Of a DNA stretch of 64,000 nt, positions 9,359 to 18,373 are shown in pieces (position 1 is the stretch's first letter; the number at the start of each line of letters is the position of its first letter). The notes beneath the pieces were generated by a model. It ran no database searches. It was not told where the DNA came from and was given only the letters and a program-made list of their open reading frames with translations. The stretch is from Nocardia donostiensis (GTDB lineage: Bacteria > Actinomycetota > Actinomycetes > Mycobacteriales > Mycobacteriaceae), in assembly GCF_002081715.1 (NCBI RefSeq), contig NZ_MUKP01000031.1, forward strand, positions 1 through 64,000. The letters are read 5' to 3'. Position numbers and translations under genes: made by a program.

Positions 9359-10000
9359 AGGCCATAAACCGCCAGGAAAGGCCATGTATACGGCGCCGCC
9401 GCCACAAGACTTGCACTGTCATCGTCCACCATCGCAATCCCGTCCAACCGTCGGCAGCGACCTCATCCGCGAAACAACCACCAAAGCAACGTCGTACTCA
9501 CCCGACGCTCACGAACTTCATACCACCGCATTCCACTGATCCGACGGCTTATCATCACAAGCGACCCGGCGACCAGGCTCGCCCGTGGCAAATGGGTTTA
9601 GGAAATCAGCGAGAAACGTCGAAACAGCGACCTTCCATACAGCCGCGTCTCTGGTGGACACAATCCGGCAGCGCGGCGCTTGGCATCGTCACGGGCCCGT
9701 TCCGCAAACGTCCCGAGGACCTCGAGACCAAGCCCAGGTTGGCAACGAGACAGAACCGGAATACGTCCAATCCTTCGCATGTGGACCCCGGCCCCGACCC
9801 AGAGTCCCGGATCATTCCGGCCCGACTCTCCCCCGTGACGTGCACCGAAGCAAGTGAATCACCAACCCCATTGGTTACCAATGCATTCCGCCGCAGAAAT
9901 ACCGATACAATGGGTTAGCGACGCCGCCACCAGCTTGGACATTCCCCAGCCGGTGGGATGGGACCCGAGCGGCAGCGCTGCAGGGTGGAGGGATACACAT
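9359..10000. other. no gene seen
   Basis: About 640 bases between the broken methyltransferase and the nuclease-like gene. Open frames here give proline/arginine/threonine-rich random-looking peptides without ribosome binding sites. The last 150 bases are in frame with the next gene, but its well-placed Shine-Dalgarno argues for the start at 10001. Nothing else was recognised. Confidence 0.4.
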
Positions 10001-11398
10001 ATGGAGATCGACGAGGCTTTAAGCCGACTATACGAGTACTCCGATGTCGCCATACAGTCGACCGATCATCTGGCGGGCCAGGTTCGTCGCAAGGCCAAGA
10101 AACTAGACGAAGAACGCCGCGCCAAGAAGCAGGATGTCGACGAAACCAAGCCCCAGATTGTGCCGGTTCCCGCTGCTGAGCACGGCTCACGCATGAACGT
10201 CATGCCATGGGAGCTCTTGCATTTGTTGGGTCGGGCCACGGTCTTGTCCGGGCACGGCTCATCGCGGGCGTTAGCCCAGCATTGGAGCTGCCTAAAGTAC
10301 ATCACCACTCTGCAGTCCAATGCCGATGGTCGGATGGAGCTTTCACCGGACGGCAGAGACCCGCGTTTCCATCGCCGTTCCGTTCAGGCCGAAGACCTCG
10401 GGATTGCCTTCGCATTGGCTGCAGCGTTGCGGATAGCGGGCGAGCGCCATCCTGGATATCGATTCGAGATCGCAGACGCCGACGTTGCCCTAGAGGCAGG
10501 CTGGGCACTGCGGGGAACCCAGGTCAAGTCCAAGCCGCACACTCGTCTGCGCCCCGATTATTTCCTCATCGGCCTTGCCGATAACGCAGCACCGCGCGTT
10601 ATTACCGTCGAATGCAAAGGATCACACGGCCCTCAAGAGGCTCAGCATCGACAGTTAGCGAAGGCCGCCGCTCAAGTGCATGCCGTAGTAATCGGAGATC
10701 CAGAGCATGGAGACACGTCCCCGCCGGGACTGATGATGTCCACAGCTCTGGCCGACCGCGGGGGTATACAGATGCGAATCCTAGACCCGCCGGGCGACGG
10801 AGTACTGGTCCTCCCCGATGACGGCCACAGGGGAATCTTGTTGAATGAGCCCATTGAGGAGTACCACGAGTTCCCTGGCATCCCAATCCGGAGCGACGAT
10901 GCTGAGCACGATGCTCGGCCCGGCTTCTACATCGCTGCCGACCGTACAGACTGGTTCGCTCGTGTGCTCTCGCGCACGGCGACAGCCGGACTATTGGCCT
11001 TTGTCGGTGACCGGCGCGGCGCCGGTAACCTGTTAACTCCACGTCAGCGCACACGGCTCGGCTCTGACCAAGATCGAGGAGTCGGCTATGTCACCTTCGA
11101 TACCGAGATCGAACTCGCCGGCATCCGGTTGGTCGGGACAGACCACGTGTTCCGACTTGCGTCCCAGCGCATGGAAGCATTCGCTGGCATTCCGTACGAA
11201 CTTTACGAGCTATTGCACGAACAACCCGATTTACGGGCATATCACGACGCGCTGCCAAGCTTGCAGGTCCTGTGGCACCAGCGCCAGGACGCGATCGGCA
11301 ACGATTGGGGCGGCGTGATCTTCATGGATACCAGCGGTGCAGCAATGGGCTTGCGAAAGTTGGACCTCACATCCTCCCGACGTTCCCAGCTCCGGTAG
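10001..11398 (+). CDS. putative PD-(D/E)XK nuclease-like protein, lone accessory gene
   Basis: The 465-residue product (start chosen for the GGAGGG eight bases before the ATG at 10001; the frame is open to 9854) opens with a helical charged segment containing KAKKLDEERRAKKQD. A central block reads RPDYFLIGLAD, then VITVECKGSH: Asp186, Glu204 and Lys206 fit the PD-(D/E)XK nuclease signature with typical spacing, followed by an alanine-rich helix (LAKAAAQVHAVVIGD). The C-terminal half shows no named domain. The motif suggests metal-dependent DNA cleavage, as in restriction and anti-phage proteins, but methylase, helicase or ATPase partners are absent nearby. Function is inferred from the motif only. 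Confidence 0.6.
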   Translation: MEIDEALSRLYEYSDVAIQSTDHLAGQVRRKAKKLDEERRAKKQDVDETKPQIVPVPAAEHGSRMNVMPWELLHLLGRATVLSGHGSSRALAQHWSCLKYITTLQSNADGRMELSPDGRDPRFHRRSVQAEDLGIAFALAAALRIAGERHPGYRFEIADADVALEAGWALRGTQVKSKPHTRLRPDYFLIGLADNAAPRVITVECKGSHGPQEAQHRQLAKAAAQVHAVVIGDPEHGDTSPPGLMMSTALADRGGIQMRILDPPGDGVLVLPDDGHRGILLNEPIEEYHEFPGIPIRSDDAEHDARPGFYIAADRTDWFARVLSRTATAGLLAFVGDRRGAGNLLTPRQRTRLGSDQDRGVGYVTFDTEIELAGIRLVGTDHVFRLASQRMEAFAGIPYELYELLHEQPDLRAYHDALPSLQVLWHQRQDAIGNDWGGVIFMDTSGAAMGLRKLDLTSSRRSQLR

Positions 11399-11745
11399 AC
11401 ATCCGAATGCGCCGTACCTAGCGATACGCCAGCTCGCGGCAAGCTCATCGCCCAACCGCATTCGGCGCTCTCTTTCACCTTGCCCGCTACTGACGAGCGA
11501 AGCACCGCAACGCCCGGGGCCCAGGTAGCCAGAATTCGGGAGTCTCAGAACACTGCGTGACCCTGCGTCGGACAGCATCTCGACCACATCTAGTTCGGGA
11601 GGAGGAAGCAGGTTCGTATCCATCGACGCGCAGATCTTCATAGGTCTGCTTAATTGGGACTCGATCCCAGATTCCGCCGAGCAGTATGACAAACCCTGGG
11701 GGCCCAGCGATAAAGAGGTGAAGCACGGGCGGGCGCACCTCGCGT
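11399..11745. other. no gene seen
   Basis: About 350 bases between the nuclease-like gene and an IS5 remnant. No convincing coding sequence on either strand and no clear repeat; the 3' border coincides with a likely insertion sequence end (GAGGGTGTCTTACATGGGCA from about 11748). Confidence 0.4.
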
Positions 11746-12040
11746 TCAGAGGGTGTCTTACATGGGCATTTTCTTGTAGCAGATCAGAGCAGCGGCGAGT
11801 TGTAGAAATGCTGCGAACAGACGGCCGTGGCGTTCGTAGCGGATCGTCAAACGCCGGTACCCGGTCAACCATGCGATGGTGCGCTCGATCTTCCACCGAT
11901 ACCGGCCCAGCTTGGTGGGATCCTCGACCCCACGACGGGCGATCCGAGGCACGATCCTGCGAGCACGCAGCCGCCGGCGATGGACATCGAAGTCCTAGCC
12001 CTTATCTGCCCGCAGCTCGGCGAAGTGAACTCTCACTCCT
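11746..12040 (-). mobile_element. IS5-family transposase C-terminal remnant
   Basis: The complement of 11758-11952 reads RRGVEDPTKLGRYRWKIERT, then AWLTGYRRLTIRYERHGRLF and a final AALICYKK, the conserved C-terminus of IS5-group DDE transposases including the acidic residue in WKIERT. Upstream the frame continues as RADKG, a TAG, then DFDVHRRRLRARRIVPRIA; relatives have tyrosine at the stop, so TAC has become TAG (11995-11997). The N-terminal half is missing. The left border matches a typical inverted-repeat end of this IS group. Confidence 0.7.
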
Positions 12041-12250
12041 ACTGTGTCGCTGAATGTTTGGTATTCACCAGTTCCATGCCGCGGTCCCAGGACAAGGTGG
12101 GTCGCAGGGTCGAACGGGTCTGGATCAGGCGTCGGTCGAGGATATGAGCCAGGGCAGCGGTTCTGATCACGGTTACACGGTAGGAGGCCGCAGCAGTGTG
12201 GGTAGAATCCGGTCCGGATCGACCGAAATGCGGGTACGGGGAGTGAAGAC

Positions 12251-13198
12251 ATGAGGCGGAACCCGATCGCGGTAATCGTCGCTGTGCTCATGACGATTGT
12301 CGGGCTCAGCGGCTGCACCTTCACGCCGGACCGGCAGGCGGAAGCGGATCAGCTGGAGTCGGAAATCGCCGCGATGCCAGGGGTGGAAGACATCTCGGTG
12401 GTGTATTCTAATGAGCTCACGCTGGGGGTCTATCTCCATGTGGACGTAACGATGACGCGGGCGACCGAGGCCCAGATCGCGGATGTCGGATCCCGGATCG
12501 TCGCGATCGAACGCGATAAGTTCGATGACTACGACCGCAGCCACACATTCATCGTCGGGGACAAGCTCGATATCGAGGACGGCGAGGCGGAACTAGATTC
12601 CGGCCGGATCGTCGGCGACACCCAGCGGTTGCGGGCGATCGGTGCCAGCCTGCCCGGTGCCGAAATATCCTCGTTATTCGACCAGACATCTCCGCGGATC
12701 GAAATCCGTGACGCTCCACCGGCTGCCGAATCCCTGACCGCGGTCCGGAACGTTCTAGGTGACGGGCCGGCGACTCTCCAAATCCAGACGACGGCGCCCG
12801 AACCGGTATGGCACGTCGATTTTCCCTTCAGCAGCGAGCAGGAGCAGAGTATCCAGCGGAAACTGGCCGAGCTGCCGGTGGCCGACGTCGATTCGGTGCG
12901 CGTAGTCGACGGCCGGATCACCGGGCTCATCGTAGAGATCGGCGACCCCCGAACCGCCTACCGAGACCTCGTCACGATCATTGGCGCGATCGGCCCGACC
13001 CGTGAGAACCCGCTCGGCCTGGAGTGGGGATTGCCCGGAAGCACAAATGCCGAGCGTGAGTTCCGAGGTAGCGCCTACATCTACGGATGCCCGGAGGGCA
13101 GAACAGCGGGTGAGGAGAACCCGGAGCGGTTCTATACGCCGGACGCGGTGGACCTGCAGAAGCGGATGCAGAACGAGTTCGAAACCTGTCCGAAATAG
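12251..13198 (+). CDS. putative lipoprotein of unknown function
   Basis: The 315-residue product has an N-terminal signal (MRRNPIAVIVAVLMTIVG) ending in the lipobox LSGC with Cys22, so it should be anchored to the outer face of the membrane. The mature part has no recognised domain; it appears to contain two or three alpha/beta units of about 90 residues (DQLESEIAAMPGVEDISVVY, RLRAIGASLPGAEISSLF, QSIQRKLAELPVADVDSVRV), suggesting an internal repeat. The ATG at 12251 is preceded by GGGGAGTGAAGAC, a good ribosome binding site. Similar lipoproteins are common in Nocardia. Confidence 0.75.
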   Translation: MRRNPIAVIVAVLMTIVGLSGCTFTPDRQAEADQLESEIAAMPGVEDISVVYSNELTLGVYLHVDVTMTRATEAQIADVGSRIVAIERDKFDDYDRSHTFIVGDKLDIEDGEAELDSGRIVGDTQRLRAIGASLPGAEISSLFDQTSPRIEIRDAPPAAESLTAVRNVLGDGPATLQIQTTAPEPVWHVDFPFSSEQEQSIQRKLAELPVADVDSVRVVDGRITGLIVEIGDPRTAYRDLVTIIGAIGPTRENPLGLEWGLPGSTNAEREFRGSAYIYGCPEGRTAGEENPERFYTPDAVDLQKRMQNEFETCPK

Positions 13199-13259
13199 CG
13201 TCGGCGCCGGCTCGAGCGTGCCGCTGCGCGATTCGATGGACCGGGCGCGTTGGTGGTGT

Positions 13260-13660
13260 TATGAGTGGGCGCCCCCAGACTGCGGGCAGCCGCCCGCCGG
13301 TGGACAGGTGGGCCTCGAGGGTGGCCATGGTGTCAGCGGCCTCGACACACAGAGCTTCGAGCCGGTCATGATGCACGGCACACGCACTCGGGCCCCCGAT
13401 TCCGTCCGGGCGGTGGTGTAGGTGTTGTGCTCCTCATGGATGACGTATTGCACGTCGCGGAACCGAGCGAGCATCTGGTCCGGGTCCACCGCCGCGGTAA
13501 CCGGCGGGAGCCGGGTGTCGATGGTAGGTATACGACCGGCGGCAGCAGTGTCGGCACGCAGGTCGGTGAGGGCAGAGTCCACTCCATGAGCAACGAACTC
13601 CATGGCCTCGCTGGTATCAGGGAGTTCGCTGTTGCGCAGAGCGGCGGCCATGACCCCCAC
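13260..13660 (-). pseudogene. hypothetical protein gene with a frameshift
   Basis: One frame reads a protein-like segment from 13660 (ALRNSELPDTSEAMEFVAHG, then DQMLARFRDVQYVIHEEHN) to about 13378, where it degenerates. The continuation in another frame, HDRLEALCVEAADTMATLEA followed by HLSTGGRLPAVW, has the composition and codon bias of a real C-terminus, so a single-base frameshift is likely. No family is recognised. A sequencing error in one position would restore it. Confidence 0.4.
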
Positions 13661-13681
13661 CGGCGGGCGAGATCGGCGGCG

Positions 13682-14097
13682 CGGTCGGCAGTCTCTTGAT
13701 CGACTACCGCGCCTCGGACTGGGTCGATCGTGTTCGTGACGCCGCCGGTGGTGCTGTTCAAGTAGTACTGGATACGGTTGGCGGGATCATGTCCGCTCAC
13801 GTGTTGCCACTGCTCGCGCCGGTCACCGGCCGAATGGTGTTGTGCGGAGCCAGCGACGGTCCCGCATCGATCGCAGCCTCGGAAGTGATGGTGCGCAACG
13901 TGTCGCTGATCGGATACGCGGCCGCGACACTTCCTCCCGATCGTCGTGGCTTGCTCGATGCCGAGGTTCTCACGCTCGCAGCCACGGGCCAACTGCAATC
14001 GGTCATCGGATCGGTGTTGCCGCTCGAACAAGCCGCCGAAGCGCACCGCGCAATCGAGAACCGAGAAACCGTCGGAAAGACCATACCGACGCCGTAA
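13682..14097 (+). pseudogene. MDR-family quinone oxidoreductase / zinc-type alcohol dehydrogenase, C-terminal fragment
   Basis: The frame reads IDYRASDWVDRVRDAAGG, VQVVLDTVGGIM, GRMVLCGASDG and ends with a typical VLPLEQAAEAHRAIENR segment, which is the C-terminal half of an MDR-superfamily NADPH:quinone oxidoreductase. The catalytic domain and the GxGxxG of the nucleotide-binding domain are missing: the homology begins abruptly near 13682, next to the frameshifted gene on the other strand. A TTG could start a 133-residue peptide, but without the N-terminal half it should be inactive. Confidence 0.65.
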
Positions 14098-14379
14098 CAA
14101 CAGGACGATAGCCTCCGCTGGGAGACTCACCCGCTTCAGAAGACCACTACCTGGCGATCGACCGCCGATACTCCACAACGCGCAACCCCGACTGGCAAAC
14201 ATACCAATATCCGCAAAGTAGAACCGAACTCTCACGCCGACGAACTGTTCGGACCAACCTTCCGAACCGCAGGCCAGCGTATTGCCGCCCGCCATGTTGA
14301 AGCGGAACGGACAGAGCGGCCTATAGTTCCGGCTGCCGCATCGCTACACACAGGAAGCGTATACACCAAACGACAGATC

Positions 14380-17037
14380 TCAGGGTGCCGGCGGGGCGGA
14401 TTCCAGTGTGGCGAGGTGTGCCGCGGCGGGGTCTGCTTCGGCCGCGCCGAGGCGGCGGTAGATCTCGACGGCTTCCCGTAGTTCGGTCACGGCAGTGACC
14501 GTGTCGCCAAGGCAGACCCGGCACCGAGCCGCCCCTTCCAAGGCACGAGCCTGTTTTAGCGGGTTGTGGATCGCGCGGGCCAGTGCGAGTGCGTCAGTGA
14601 ACACTTCCAGCGCGTTGCGTGGTTCACCGCTCTCCAACAACAGCTGCCCGATCTGGCTGAGTACCTCGGCTTCACCGAGCCGATTACCGATCTCGCGGTG
14701 CAGGGCAAGTGCCTGCCGGTGCAGGTCTTCGGCGCCAGCAAGATCCCCGGTCGAGCCATATACGACGCCGAGGTTGTCGAGCGCGTTGGCTATACCGAAT
14801 CGGTTGCCGATCTCGCGATGCAGGGCAAGTGCTTGCCGGTGCAGATCAGCCGCGTCGGGATGGGCACCGACCAACCGGTGCACGACGCCTAGATTGTCGA
14901 GGGCGTTGGCTTGGCCGAGCCGGTCGCCGAGCTCGCGGTACAAGACCAGTGCCTGCCGGTAAAGGTCGGCAGCGTCAGGATAGGCACCCACCGACCGGCG
15001 CACGTTGCCGAGGTTGGCGAGGGCGTTGGCTTGGCCGAGCCGACTGCCGATCTCGCGGTGTAAAACCAGTGCTTGTCGATGCAGATCAGCGGCGGCGGCA
15101 CACTCTCCGGTTTCCCCGCGTATGACACCCAGATTGCCCAGAGCGCGGGCTTCACCGACTCGGTCGCCGAGCTCGCGGTACAAGACCAGGGCCTGTCTGC
15201 ACAGCTCGGCCGCATCAGCGTAGTTACCGATCAACCGGTATACAATGCCGAGGTTGGTGAGGGCATTGGCTTCACCGAACCGGTCGCCGAGCTCGTGAAA
15301 GACGACCAATGCCCGCCGGTATAGGTCGGCAGCATCGGCATAATCCCCGGTCAACCCGCGCACGACACCAAGATTGCTGAGAGAGCGAGCTTCGCCATGC
15401 CGGTTGTCGAGCTCACGGTAGATGATCAACGCCTGCCGATGCAGATCGGCGGCATCGGCGTGGTCCCCGATCCGCATATACACGATGCCGAGGTTGGTGA
15501 GGGCGTCGGCTTCACCGAGTTGGTTGCCGAGCTCACGGTAGATGATCAACGCCTGCCGATGCAGATCGGCAGCGTCAGCACGGTCCCCGATCAGCTCACG
15601 TACATTGCCGAGGTTGGTGAGGGTATCGGCTTCACCGAGCCGGTCTGCGAGGTGACGCGCTGTGACCAGAGCCCTTCGGTGAAGGTCCACGGCTTGTGGC
15701 CACGGTCCGTCACGTTCGAGCAGCCCGGCGAGTGTACCGGTCAATACGACCAGTCGCCGTGGTTGGTGCTTGGCGGTGTGCTCGAGGCAGGCGAGCAGGT
15801 TGCCGCGTTCGATACGCATCCACGTCCACGCCTCCACCTCGTCACCGAACTCCTGCACCGAATCGTCGGGCGATGCGGCGACGGACTGAGTGGAGCGGGT
15901 GCGGTAGGCGAAGTACCGGCCCGCCGCGGAGGCGGTGGCCTGGTAGTAGTTCAGCAGCCGCTCCACCGCTCGACGGGTGGTCTCGGGTTGGTCGGTGTTG
16001 GCCAGGTCACGAGCGTATTCACGGAGCAGGTCGTGTAACCGGTAGCGGCCGGGTTGGGTTTCCTCGATGAGGTGGTCGGTGTAGAGCGCCTCCAACTCGG
16101 TCCGCGCCACCGTGACGGAGAGATCAGCCAACGCTGCCGCGGCACGGGTGTCGGTGTCCGGGCCAGGATGCAGGCCCAGACACCGGAACAGTCGTTGCTG
16201 CTCAGGTGGCAGCTCCTGATAGGACATGGTGAACGCTGCCCGTACCGCTCGTGGCCCGGCTTGGAGTTCGTCGAGCCGGGCCTGTGTAGCGGCGAATTCG
16301 TCGGCCAGGCCGGTGATGGTCCAGGTCGGGTGGTGTGCCAGGCGGCCGGCGAGCAGCACGATCGCCAACGGCAGCAACCCGCACAGCCGGACGATCTCGA
16401 CGACCGCGGCCTGGTCGGTGTCGGTGGTTCGGCGGGCGAGGGTGAGGAACAATTCGGCGGCGGTCTCGGGGTCGAGCACCCTCAGTGTCAGGGGGTAGGC
16501 GCCGTCGAGAGCGGTCAGGTGTCGGCGGCTGGTGATCAACGTCAGGCAGTTGGCTCCCGTGGGCAGCAGCGGTTCGATCTGCGCGTGATCTTTCGCGTCG
16601 TCGAGGACCAGCAGTACCCGCTTACCGGCTACCCGGTCCAGCCACAGGTCCCGGCGTCCTTCCAGGGTGTCGGGTAGGAAGCGAGGGTCGATGCCGAGAT
16701 CTGTGAGCAGCCTCGCCAGCACCTCGGCAGGATCGGCGGGAGTTCGTCCCGGGGTGTGGGCATGCAGTTCGACGAAGTAGCGGCCGTCGGGAAACTTCTC
16801 GGCCAACCGGTGGGCGGCCCGGGTCACCAGGGCGGTCTTGCCGACACCAGGCATGCCGTCAATGGTGTGGATCCGCATCACCCGCGCCCCAGCAGCGGCC
16901 TCGAGCAGCACTTGCAGCTCGGTGTCACGTCCGACGAACGTGACCCCATCCTGCGGCAGGGTAGCGGTCACCCTCGGCCGCGACGCAAGTTGTTGCACGA
17001 CCGTGTAGTGGATGACGATATCCCGGCCGACCTGCAC
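14380..17037 (-). CDS. NLR-type protein: NB-ARC ATPase with tandem tetratricopeptide repeats
   Basis: The 885-residue product has a short N-terminal beta motif (VQVGRDIVIHYTVV), a P-loop GMPGVGKT at residues 61-68, Walker B LVLDD at 143-147 and an NB-ARC-like GLLPLA near 218, then a winged-helix region (RYRLHDLLREYARDLA) and, from about residue 480, ten 40-residue TPR units, eight of them almost identical (LHRQALxxxRELGxRxGEA pattern). This is the architecture of bacterial STAND/NLR signalling ATPases, in which the repeats sense a ligand and the N-terminus recruits an effector. The start is unclear: GTG at 17037 has no Shine-Dalgarno and the frame remains open upstream with a similar beta motif (ISITG). 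The preceding gene ends 59 bases upstream. Confidence 0.8.
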   Translation of the reverse strand: MQVGRDIVIHYTVVQQLASRPRVTATLPQDGVTFVGRDTELQVLLEAAAGARVMRIHTIDGMPGVGKTALVTRAAHRLAEKFPDGRYFVELHAHTPGRTPADPAEVLARLLTDLGIDPRFLPDTLEGRRDLWLDRVAGKRVLLVLDDAKDHAQIEPLLPTGANCLTLITSRRHLTALDGAYPLTLRVLDPETAAELFLTLARRTTDTDQAAVVEIVRLCGLLPLAIVLLAGRLAHHPTWTITGLADEFAATQARLDELQAGPRAVRAAFTMSYQELPPEQQRLFRCLGLHPGPDTDTRAAAALADLSVTVARTELEALYTDHLIEETQPGRYRLHDLLREYARDLANTDQPETTRRAVERLLNYYQATASAAGRYFAYRTRSTQSVAASPDDSVQEFGDEVEAWTWMRIERGNLLACLEHTAKHQPRRLVVLTGTLAGLLERDGPWPQAVDLHRRALVTARHLADRLGEADTLTNLGNVRELIGDRADAADLHRQALIIYRELGNQLGEADALTNLGIVYMRIGDHADAADLHRQALIIYRELDNRHGEARSLSNLGVVRGLTGDYADAADLYRRALVVFHELGDRFGEANALTNLGIVYRLIGNYADAAELCRQALVLYRELGDRVGEARALGNLGVIRGETGECAAAADLHRQALVLHREIGSRLGQANALANLGNVRRSVGAYPDAADLYRQALVLYRELGDRLGQANALDNLGVVHRLVGAHPDAADLHRQALALHREIGNRFGIANALDNLGVVYGSTGDLAGAEDLHRQALALHREIGNRLGEAEVLSQIGQLLLESGEPRNALEVFTDALALARAIHNPLKQARALEGAARCRVCLGDTVTAVTELREAVEIYRRLGAAEADPAAAHLATLESAPPAP
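14640..15600 (-). repeat. tandem 120-bp repeats encoding near-identical TPR units
   Basis: Eight consecutive 120-base units inside the NLR gene are highly similar at DNA level. For example the same run of about 40 bases (containing GATGATCAACGCCTGCCGAT) recurs at about 15418 and 15538, exactly 120 bases apart. Such uniformity points to recent unit duplication or ongoing gene conversion, and the copy number is likely to vary between strains. Confidence 0.75.
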
Positions 17038-17096
17038 GCCGGTGATGGAGATCGCGGGCGCGGCATCAGGTGGCGCAGCAGCATCCCGGTCGTCTG

Positions 17097-17564
17097 CTAC
17101 TGCTGCGCTGTCGGAGGGTGAGGCGGCTGCCCGGTTCCCGCCCGTATCCCGGTGACCGTGAACGAGCCGTCCACCGAGGTGTTCTCGACGCTCACCCCGC
17201 CCCCGGTAGAGGCGACATCGGTAATCTCGATTTCACCGGCGCGGACCTCATGTAACCGCACACCGACCGTTTCGGCGGCCTGTGGCGTGTGATGATGCAC
17301 CGCCACCAGCACCCGACTCGCTACGGCCAGCAACTCTTCGTCGTTGCCGGCGCCAGCCTGCCGGAGTTCCTCGGCAAGCACCTCCTGCTGGTCTGGTGAC
17401 TGCGGTTGCTGTTCCACCACTTCTATGTCCACCGACCGATACCGACCGGTGATCAGCTGCTTCAGCGCCTGATATACGTCGATGACCGCCTGCTCGGCGG
17501 TGCTGGTCAGCCCTGCGGCTGCACCGGCAGCCACCGCGGCCGCCACCATCGTCACCGGCTCCAC
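17097..17564 (-). CDS. small protein with C-terminal RHIM/amyloid-like beta motif, partner of the NLR
   Basis: The 155-residue product starts at a GTG (17564) with GGGAGG eight bases upstream. It opens with an alanine-rich helix (MVAAAVAAGAAAGLTSTAEQ) followed by AVIDVYQALKQLITGRYRSV, and a helical middle, then ends with a beta-rich tail IEITDVASTGGGVSVE, NTSVDGSFTVTGIRAGTG. This layout resembles actinobacterial RHIM-motif proteins that sit directly upstream of NB-ARC/TPR genes. The tail resembles the N-terminal motif of the downstream NLR (ISITGVQVGRDIVIH), which suggests homotypic amyloid-type interaction. The family link is inferred from pattern only. Confidence 0.6.
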   Translation of the reverse strand: MEPVTMVAAAVAAGAAAGLTSTAEQAVIDVYQALKQLITGRYRSVDIEVVEQQPQSPDQQEVLAEELRQAGAGNDEELLAVASRVLVAVHHHTPQAAETVGVRLHEVRAGEIEITDVASTGGGVSVENTSVDGSFTVTGIRAGTGQPPHPPTAQQ

Positions 17565-17899
17565 CCCACCGACCTCCCATACTCCGGAGCCACTCCCCAC
17601 TTCGAGGTGGGGATGTGCACTACTCAACCAAGCGGCAACCAACCACGCAAGAGATCAGCCGAACTATAACCAGCGGTCTGATACAACAGGCGTACATGCG
17701 AACAAATCCGCTGAGGCTGCTGCCCTTCAAGTGACATCGATGACCTGCCCTGCCTGTTGGGTTCCAGTTCAGGTGGCGCCGAGCCCTGCTCCGCCGCCAC
17801 CTGATCCCGCATCCACCGCCGCTGGTCGTTGACGTAGCGGCTGAGGTGGAGGGCGCGACCACCGCGAGGGACCCCCCGGCCCTACGCGTTCGCGCCGAA
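17565..17899. other. no gene seen
   Basis: About 335 bases between the RHIM-like gene and the decayed secreted hydrolase. Open frames on the minus strand look like out-of-frame continuation of the decayed gene. No repeat or RNA gene was recognised; the promoter of the NLR operon should lie here. Confidence 0.35.
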
Positions 17900-18136
17900 C
17901 TACCACGCGAGGGAGGACCGAAACTGGTCGATCCGGATGCCACGGATCGATACGGCCGGAATCGACCATGCGCACTTCGGTGACACCCACCGGATACGGG
18001 CCGGTCGGTGCTGAAAGCGCGAGTACCACCGGTTCGGCGGGCGGCGCGGATCGGCATGCGACCCACCAGCACCACCCGCGGTAATCGCAAGAACAGCCGC
18101 CAACGCCAGCCCGGTCCGTCGTAAACCCCTGCGCAT
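17900..18136 (-). pseudogene. secreted alpha/beta-hydrolase (lipase-like), N-terminal remnant
   Basis: The ATG at 18136 begins MRRGLRRTGLALAAVLAITA with GGAGGSHADPRRPP, a clear Sec signal peptide. After a frameshift near 18050 the sequence continues as LALSAPTGPYPVGVTEVRMV and DSGRIDPWHPDRPVS, the N-terminal motif of secreted platelet-activating-factor-acetylhydrolase/lipase-like enzymes. The catalytic GxSxG region is absent and all frames close before 17900, so only the first quarter of the gene survives. Confidence 0.5.
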
Positions 18137-18268
18137 CACCACAACCCCCAAACCACGCCGCTGACGGCCGAACTCTACAAGATCGCCGGCATGAGGTCCT
18201 CGGTTCGTCGGCAGCAGTGTTCACAAAAAGGGGGACTATTGGACGAATTTGACCCAACGAACACCTTT

Positions 18269-18309
18269 GACCAGCGATGATTCCGAGTCCACTTGTCCGA
18301 GAATGCATC
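18269..18309. repeat. diverged 41-bp repeat, left copy
   Basis: GACCAGCGATGAT and, 27 bases from its start, TCCGAGAATGCATC recur at 19193-19233 with the same internal spacing (second copy TCCAAGAATGCATC). The two copies flank the VOC-family gene at 18374-19096. Confidence 0.5.
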
Positions 18310-18373
18310 GACTCGTAAACAGTTTTGCCTGCCACGGCATTGCTCGCTTGTGAGCCTGCGATGCTGACAATCC

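Noticed and set aside
9328..9918. A 196-codon plus-strand frame upstream of the nuclease-like gene
   Set aside because: Product is Arg/Pro/Thr-rich without structure, no Shine-Dalgarno, and it opens within the antisense of the decayed methyltransferase.
13366..14295. A 309-codon minus-strand frame over the MDR fragment
   Set aside because: Most of it is antisense to the clear MDR fragment; only the part below 13660 looks protein-like, in a different frame.
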